From the NCBI GenBank assembly GCA_030592025.1, contig JAUUZX010000013.1:1-10379 (forward strand): a stretch of 10,379 nt of DNA, read 5' to 3'. The notes under the pieces were generated by a model. It made no database searches, had not been told where the DNA came from, and saw only the letters and a list, made by a program, of their open reading frames with translations. A program made the translations under genes and the position numbers. Positions 6,074 through 10,379 of this stretch are shown here, piece by piece. Within the stretch, counting starts at the first letter, position 1; the number at the start of each line of letters is the position of its first letter. The DNA is from a bacterium (GTDB lineage: Bacteria > Krumholzibacteriota > Krumholzibacteria > LZORAL124-64-63).

Positions 6074-6576
6074 GGACTCTCCTGTCCGTTGAGCTCGCCG
6101 CCGGCCCGGCGCCAGGCCGCGAGCCCGCCCGCGAGGATCTGCACGTCGGTGAAGCCGCGGTCGGCGAGTCGGACCGCGATGCTGGAGGCCAGCACCAGAC
6201 CGCCGTCGTCGTAGAGGACGAGGGGGTCGTCGGGCCCCACGAAATCGAAGACCGCGAGCAGGTCGTCGTCGAAGCTCGCCTGGCGCAGGGGGATGGAACC
6301 GGGGATCACCGGGGCGCCGGCGTCGGTGGCGAACCGGGTGTCGATGAAGATGTGCAGGCCCTCGTCGTAGAGCTCGAGGGCGTCGGCCACCTCGACCACC
6401 GGCGCCGCCAGTTCGAGTTCGTACACCGTGGTGGCCGCGCGCAGGGGGAGGCGGTCGGCACGCAGGGCCCAGGATAGGGCGGTCACCATCAGGGCGAACA
6501 CCACCAGGATCGCCGCCTCGCGCAGGGGCGGCGGCCAGGCACAGAAGCGGTCACGGGAGGATGAACTTGCCACCAC
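6070..6576 (-). CDS. membrane-anchored rhodanese-fold protein lacking the catalytic cysteine
   Basis: 168 residues, starting at GTG 6576 (or the next codon, also GTG), with TAGGAG a few bases upstream and 9 bases after the DUF1573 stop. Residues ~20-39 form one TM helix ('AAILVVFALMVTALSWAL'), so residues 40-168 probably face the periplasm. The rhodanese pattern is clear: 'HIFIDTR' at 75-81, 'PLVLYDDGG' at 118-126, 'RLADRGFTDVQILAGGLAAW' at 136-155. In active rhodaneses the loop begins 'VxYC'; here the position is Asp123 and no Cys occurs in the domain (the only Cys, C12, precedes the TM helix). Sulfur transfer by a persulfide is therefore not expected; a binding or scaffold role in complex with the flanking DUF1573 and MauE proteins is likelier. 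Fold sure, function unknown. Confidence 0.88.
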   Translation of the reverse strand: MVASSSSRDRFCAWPPPLREAAILVVFALMVTALSWALRADRLPLRAATTVYELELAAPVVEVADALELYDEGLHIFIDTRFATDAGAPVIPGSIPLRQASFDDDLLAVFDFVGPDDPLVLYDDGGLVLASSIAVRLADRGFTDVQILAGGLAAWRRAGGELNGQESP

Positions 6577-6585
6577 CGGATGCTC

Positions 6586-7602
6586 CTACATGCGGACCAT
6601 GTACGTGATGGGGATCTCGATGGTCTCGAGATTCTCCACGTCCGTGGTGATGGTCAGGGTGCCCTTGATGCGGCCGCCGTTCTCCACGGCCATGGGGTGA
6701 TCCTTGGCCAACGGGGTGCCCGTCAAGACCACGAGTACCTCGACGTTGGGCTGCCGGACGTCCACGGTGACCGTGCAGTCGGGCAGGTCGATCTCGGCGC
6801 CGGTGACGGTGAAGGGCATCTCCTTCCCCTCGCGGGGGGTGAGACGGATGGTTTCCTTGGACTTCTTCTTGAAGCGCATGTTGATCTTCTCGGGATTGAT
6901 CCGCAGGATGGCGATGGTCCGCACCGAAAGCTCCAGGTCCACCGTCGGCATCTCCGGCACGTTGGTCATGACGCGCACGTTGTCGCGCTGCAGTCCCCAG
7001 GGCATGTCCACCGGGACGCGCACCTCGAGCTTGGAGTGCTGGGGGTTGCCGTCGATGCCGTTGACCGTGTTCACCTGGAACAGGCCCTTGGCCGTGCCGT
7101 CCACCGTGATCTTCAGTTCGGGCACGTCGGACGCCATGAACGTGACCGCCCGTTCCTGGATGCGGCCCGAGGGCGCGTCGGGGAAACCGACCCTGCGCCG
7201 CGCGGGTCGCAGGATGAGCGGCGCGGAGATCTGCGCGCTGAGGACGATCTCGGTCACCGGGTGGGTCGGGTCGTTGGTGTGGATCGTCACGTGCTTCAGC
7301 ACGGGGCCGACGAAGAGCTTGGAGTCGAACTGGATTTCGAGCACCGTCGACTCGCCCGGCGCCAGCTCCTCCTTGCCCAGGGAGGGGACGGTGCAGCCGC
7401 AGTCGGCTTCCAGATCCGAGATGACGAGACGCCCCGCGCCGATGTTCGTCACGGTGATCTGGGTGTCGCGGATCTCCCGCTGGCCCATCTGGCCGAAGTT
7501 CACGGAACTGGGGGTCACCTGGATGACCTGCGCGGCGGCGGGCAGGGCCCAGAGAGTCGTCAGGGCCACGAGGGCGAGGAGGCGGATCGGGGCTGCACGC
7601 AT
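6586..7602 (-). CDS. secreted DUF1573-domain protein
   Basis: 338 residues. ATG 7602 is chosen: it begins a signal peptide (MRAAPIRLLALVALTTLWALPAAAQ) and has AAGGA 7 bases upstream; the frame stays open upstream to 7785 but that stretch is Arg-rich and unlike a protein start. Residues ~28-125 are a DUF1573 domain: 'VNFGQMGQREIRDTQITVTNIGAGRLVISDLEADCGCT' with C68 and C70, then 'LAPGESTVLEIQFDSK' and 'VTIHTNDPTHPVTEIVLSA'. The rest (~130-338) looks like further Ig-like/ASH-type beta sandwiches without the Cys pair. DUF1573 proteins are periplasmic or surface proteins of unknown function, related to MSP/ASH folds. It heads the - strand operon with the dead rhodanese and MauE. Family sure; role unknown. 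Confidence 0.93.
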   Translation of the reverse strand: MRAAPIRLLALVALTTLWALPAAAQVIQVTPSSVNFGQMGQREIRDTQITVTNIGAGRLVISDLEADCGCTVPSLGKEELAPGESTVLEIQFDSKLFVGPVLKHVTIHTNDPTHPVTEIVLSAQISAPLILRPARRRVGFPDAPSGRIQERAVTFMASDVPELKITVDGTAKGLFQVNTVNGIDGNPQHSKLEVRVPVDMPWGLQRDNVRVMTNVPEMPTVDLELSVRTIAILRINPEKINMRFKKKSKETIRLTPREGKEMPFTVTGAEIDLPDCTVTVDVRQPNVEVLVVLTGTPLAKDHPMAVENGGRIKGTLTITTDVENLETIEIPITYMVRM

Positions 7603-7767
7603 CGAACTGTCCTTCCGGCGGCTACGGGGCCGCGAGGCAAGATACCGCGAGGGGCCCATGGGGGGCGCACATGCGGCGTCGGGATGACGAAGGCGTTTGG
7701 TACCGATACCGGCTGTGGAAGTTCCCGTCCAGGACCGCCGGCGTCGGGCACCCCATAATTTTGCTGC

Positions 7768-7796
7768 TTTTCCCGGTGGTGGCAAGCCTTTACGAT
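7768..7796 (+). promoter_or_regulatory. possible promoter of the potassium-channel gene
   Basis: In the 228-base divergent gap (7603-7830) the only acceptable + strand pair is TTTTCC (7768-7773), a 17-base spacer and TACGAT (7791-7796). Both boxes are poor. A CATAAT/ATTATG patch around 7754-7759 could serve either strand. I see no convincing - strand promoter for the DUF1573 operon and no RNA gene in this gap. Confidence 0.3.
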
Positions 7797-7830
7797 GCTT
7801 TCACCGGCCGGGAGCCGGCAGGGAGGTCGG

Positions 7831-8853
7831 ATGTTCACCAACGACATGAGTTTCGCCGCGGTGCGCAGGGGCATGGGATTCCTCGGTTTGCTGCTGGCGA
7901 TCGGCACCTTGTGGTTCGTCGTGGTCGAGGGCTTCGACGTGGTGGACGCCGTCTACATGACGGTCATCACGGTCAGCACCGTGGGCTTCGGCGAGGTCCA
8001 CGAGCTCGATCTTTCGGGGCGCATCTTCGTGGTCGTTCTCATCATCAGCGGCCTGGCGTTGATGACCTACACCCTCGGTGCGGTGGGCCGCGTCATCGTT
8101 GAGGGTTCCATTCAGCGGTTCGTGGGGAGGCACAGGATGCTGCGGGACATTGAAAAGCTCCGGGACCACTACGTGATCTGCGGCCACGGGCGCATGGGGC
8201 GGATCCTGTGCGAGGAGTTGCGGGCCGAGGGCGTGACCTTCGTGGTGGTCGAGGGGGAAGCCGCGACCGCCGAGCAACTGGTGGAGAAGGGCTACCGCGT
8301 CGTGGAGGGCGACGCCACCGAGGACGACGTGCTGCACCGGGCGGGCATCACCCGGGCGCGGGGTATCGTGGCCGTGGTCTCCCGTGACGTCGACAATCTC
8401 TACATCACCCTCTCGGCCCGCCAGATGTGCCGGGACGAGAACCCGGACCTCTACATCCTGTCCCGGGCCACGGACCGGCAGGCCGGCGAGAAGATCACCC
8501 GCGCCGGCGCCGACCGGGTCATCTCCCCCTACACCATCGGCGGCATGCGTCTGGTGCAGGCCCTGCTGCGTCCGGCGGTCCACGATTTCATGGATGTGGC
8601 CACGCGGAGCGGCGGGCTGGACCTCATGTTCGAGGAGGTCGTCATCGGCAAGGGGACGCGGCTCGACGGCCTGACCCTCGGCGCCTCGGACATCCGCAAG
8701 GTCTACAACATCATCGTCATCGGGATCAAGAAGGCGTCGAACGAGATGGTCTTCAACCCGGGCCCCGACGCCGAGCTCCAAGGGGGCGACACCCTCGTCG
8801 CCCTGGGGGACAAGAACCAGCTCCAGCGCCTCGCCCAATCCCTGGCCGGCTGA
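7831..8853 (+). CDS. potassium channel protein with RCK domains (Kch/TrkA-N, TrkA-C)
   Basis: 340 residues; ATG 7831 has GGGAGG at 7821-7826. TM1 about 14-33, pore helix and selectivity filter 'TVSTVGFGE' with T50-V-G-F-G54, TM2 about 65-87, giving a two-TM tetrameric cation channel of the inner membrane. Residues ~112-235 are a TrkA-N/RCK Rossmann domain ('[18 protein letters not shown]', glycine motif G118-H-G-R-M-G123; '[17 protein letters not shown]'). Residues ~255-340 are a TrkA-C domain ('[19 protein letters not shown]' to '[19 protein letters not shown]'). The filter reads GFGE instead of the usual GYGD, a variant known in prokaryotic RCK channels. Gating by nucleotide or divalent ions is the family norm and not shown here. 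Stands alone between divergent and downstream operons. Confidence 0.94.
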   Translation: MFTNDMSFAAVRRGMGFLGLLLAIGTLWFVVVEGFDVVDAVYMTVITVSTVGFGEVHELDLSGRIFVVVLIISGLALMTYTLGAVGRVIVEGSIQRFVGRHRMLRDIEKLRDHYVICGHGRMGRILCEELRAEGVTFVVVEGEAATAEQLVEKGYRVVEGDATEDDVLHRAGITRARGIVAVVSRDVDNLYITLSARQMCRDENPDLYILSRATDRQAGEKITRAGADRVISPYTIGGMRLVQALLRPAVHDFMDVATRSGGLDLMFEEVVIGKGTRLDGLTLGASDIRKVYNIIVIGIKKASNEMVFNPGPDAELQGGDTLVALGDKNQLQRLAQSLAG

Positions 8854-8876
8854 CGCGTCGCTCTCGGCGAGGCGGG

Positions 8877-8905
8877 TTGGCGTTAAAATTGATAATTTCT
8901 ATCAT
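8877..8905 (+). promoter_or_regulatory. sigma-70-type promoter of the cysK-cysE operon
   Basis: TTGGCG (8877-8882, 4/6 to TTGACA), a 17-base spacer, TATCAT (8900-8905, 5/6 to TATAAT), within an AT-rich island in a GC-rich genome. It predicts transcription from about 8912 and a leader of some 60 bases before the cysK ATG. Confidence 0.65.
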
Positions 8906-8914
8906 GTATTATCA
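8890..8914 (+). promoter_or_regulatory. Fur-box-like inverted repeat overlapping the cysK promoter (candidate operator)
   Basis: TGATAAT (8890-8896) and ATTATCA (8908-8914) are perfect inverted 7-mers separated by 11 bases and straddling the -10 box. Within them, 8890-8904 (TGATAATTTCTATCA) matches the classical 7-1-7 Fur pattern TGATAATNATTATCA at 12 of 14 defined positions. A repressor bound here would block RNA polymerase. The regulator's identity (Fur family or another) is inferred from the motif only. Confidence 0.5.
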
Positions 8915-8928
8915 CCGACCCGTATTCC

Positions 8929-8945
8929 GGACGGCGCCGCCGTCC
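8929..8945 (+). other. GC-rich hairpin in the cysK leader
   Basis: GGACGGC (8929-8935) and GCCGTCC (8939-8945) form a perfect 7-bp stem with a GCC loop, 15 bases before the ribosome site (GGAGG 8961-8965). The following bases (TGTTCC) are not a T-tract, so it is more likely a leader stem than a terminator. Confidence 0.5.
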
Positions 8946-8971
8946 TGTTCCAAGCCTTGCGGAGGAACGCC

Positions 8972-9907
<936 letters not shown>

Positions 9908-9914
9908 GGATGAG

Positions 9915-10379
9915 ATGACCGACGAGGAACGTTCACGGGAGCTCGACGACCTGACCGGACGTCTGGTTGGCAGCTACGCGCGCATCGGGGCCGTCAACCG
10001 CGGCGACGAGAAGGACCTGCCGGCCCAGGCCCACGTCGCGGCCCTGGTGGAGGAGCTGCTCGCCCTGATCTTCCCGGGCTACCACGGCGCGCCGGTGCCC
10101 CGGGACCTGGACCTGACCGTCATCACCGGCACGCGCCTGGCGCGGGTGGCGCGGGAGCTCGAGGACATCGTCGAGCGCACCCTGCGTTTCTGCCACCACG
10201 GCGATTGCGTGTGCGATGAGCTGTGGGAGATCGCGGGGGACAGCGGCGGGGACGATCGTTTCCAGGCCGCGGCGCGAGCCGTGAGCTGGACCTACCTGCG
10301 CAAGCTGCCGGAGGTGCGGGAGCTCCTCGTGGGCGACGTGCAGGCCGCCTACGAGGGCGACCCGGCGGCGACGAACACC
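9915..10379 (+). CDS. cysE: serine O-acetyltransferase (CysE/EpsC type), N-terminal part (3' end outside window)
   Basis: 155 residues from ATG 9915, open to the right edge. The visible part is the helical N-terminal domain of serine acetyltransferase: 'HVAALVEELLALIFPGYHG' at 40-58, 'LARVARELEDIVERTLRFC' at 75-93, and the diagnostic 'LPEVRELLVGDVQAAYEGDPAA' at 131-152, after which the left-handed beta-helix catalytic domain would follow outside the window. The enzyme acetylates serine with acetyl-CoA, the step feeding CysK. Start: GAGGATGAG (9906-9914) supplies a weak GGA-type site close to the ATG; the 7-base gap from cysK implies one transcript and probable translational coupling. The 'RFCHHGDCVC' stretch (91-100) has three Cys of unknown meaning, as often seen in the EpsC-type branch. 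The catalytic His cannot be checked here. Confidence 0.9.
   Translation, partial: MTDEERSRELDDLTGRLVGSYARIGAVNRGDEKDLPAQAHVAALVEELLALIFPGYHGAPVPRDLDLTVITGTRLARVARELEDIVERTLRFCHHGDCVCDELWEIAGDSGGDDRFQAAARAVSWTYLRKLPEVRELLVGDVQAAYEGDPAATNT

Noticed and set aside
6580..7758. 392- and 327-codon open frames on the + strand opposite the DUF1573 gene
   Set aside because: The - strand frame has a signal peptide, a DUF1573 domain and a ribosome site; the + strand translations are His/Asp- or Ser/Arg/Thr-rich without motifs, as expected for antisense frames in GC-rich DNA.
7603..7830. Possible RNA gene or small ORF in the divergent gap
   Set aside because: No tRNA-like cloverleaf, no strong stem with a T-tract, and the short frames there are Arg/Pro-rich without ribosome sites.
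7801..8838. 345-codon - strand frame opposite the potassium channel
   Set aside because: The + strand frame is an unmistakable RCK channel; the antisense translation has no family features.

Overview
The window is GC-rich, tightly packed, entirely protein-coding DNA from a Gram-negative bacterium. A TonB-dependent receptor indicates an outer membrane. A secreted protein ending in a 'YPNP.NP' FlgD/type-IX-like C-terminal domain points to the FCB side of the tree, with Krumholzibacteriota/Eisenbacteria-like lineages as the best guess; the taxon is inferred. No rRNA, tRNA, CRISPR array, transposase or phage gene was found.

Layout. (1) Positions 2-3753, + strand: the C-terminal 301 residues of a TonB-dependent receptor, a secreted beta-propeller protein with a C-terminal sorting-type domain, a second secreted surface protein, and a PduO-type ATP:cob(I)alamin adenosyltransferase. 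Together they look like a corrinoid (vitamin B12) capture, import and activation locus, analogous to the BtuB/BtuG/BtuH arrangement of Bacteroides but with different surface anchoring. (2) Positions 3750-5221, + strand: an ECF sigma factor whose start overlaps the adenosyltransferase stop, a two-helix membrane anti-sigma factor without a zinc motif, and a YbjQ/UPF0145 protein, ending at a strong hairpin at 5260-5285 that probably serves both strands. (3) Positions 5313-7602, - strand: a periplasmic DUF1573 protein, a membrane-anchored rhodanese-fold protein whose catalytic Cys is replaced by Asp, a MauE/DoxX-family membrane protein, then a 58-residue 2[4Fe-4S] ferredoxin with its own promoter. 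The first three form a tight operon that looks like an uncharacterised envelope redox module. (4) Positions 7831-8853, + strand: a two-TM potassium channel with RCK (TrkA-N/TrkA-C) domains. (5) Positions 8972-10379, + strand: cysK followed 7 bases later by a cysE-type serine acetyltransferase running off the window, giving the two-step cysteine synthesis pathway. An AT-rich promoter with a Fur-box-like inverted repeat precedes cysK.

The most interesting points are the corrinoid locus with a propeller fused to a sorting-type domain, the coupling of a cobalamin adenosyltransferase to an ECF sigma/anti-sigma pair, the DUF1573-dead rhodanese-MauE trio with CGC motifs in two of its proteins, and the inverted repeat on the cysK promoter.
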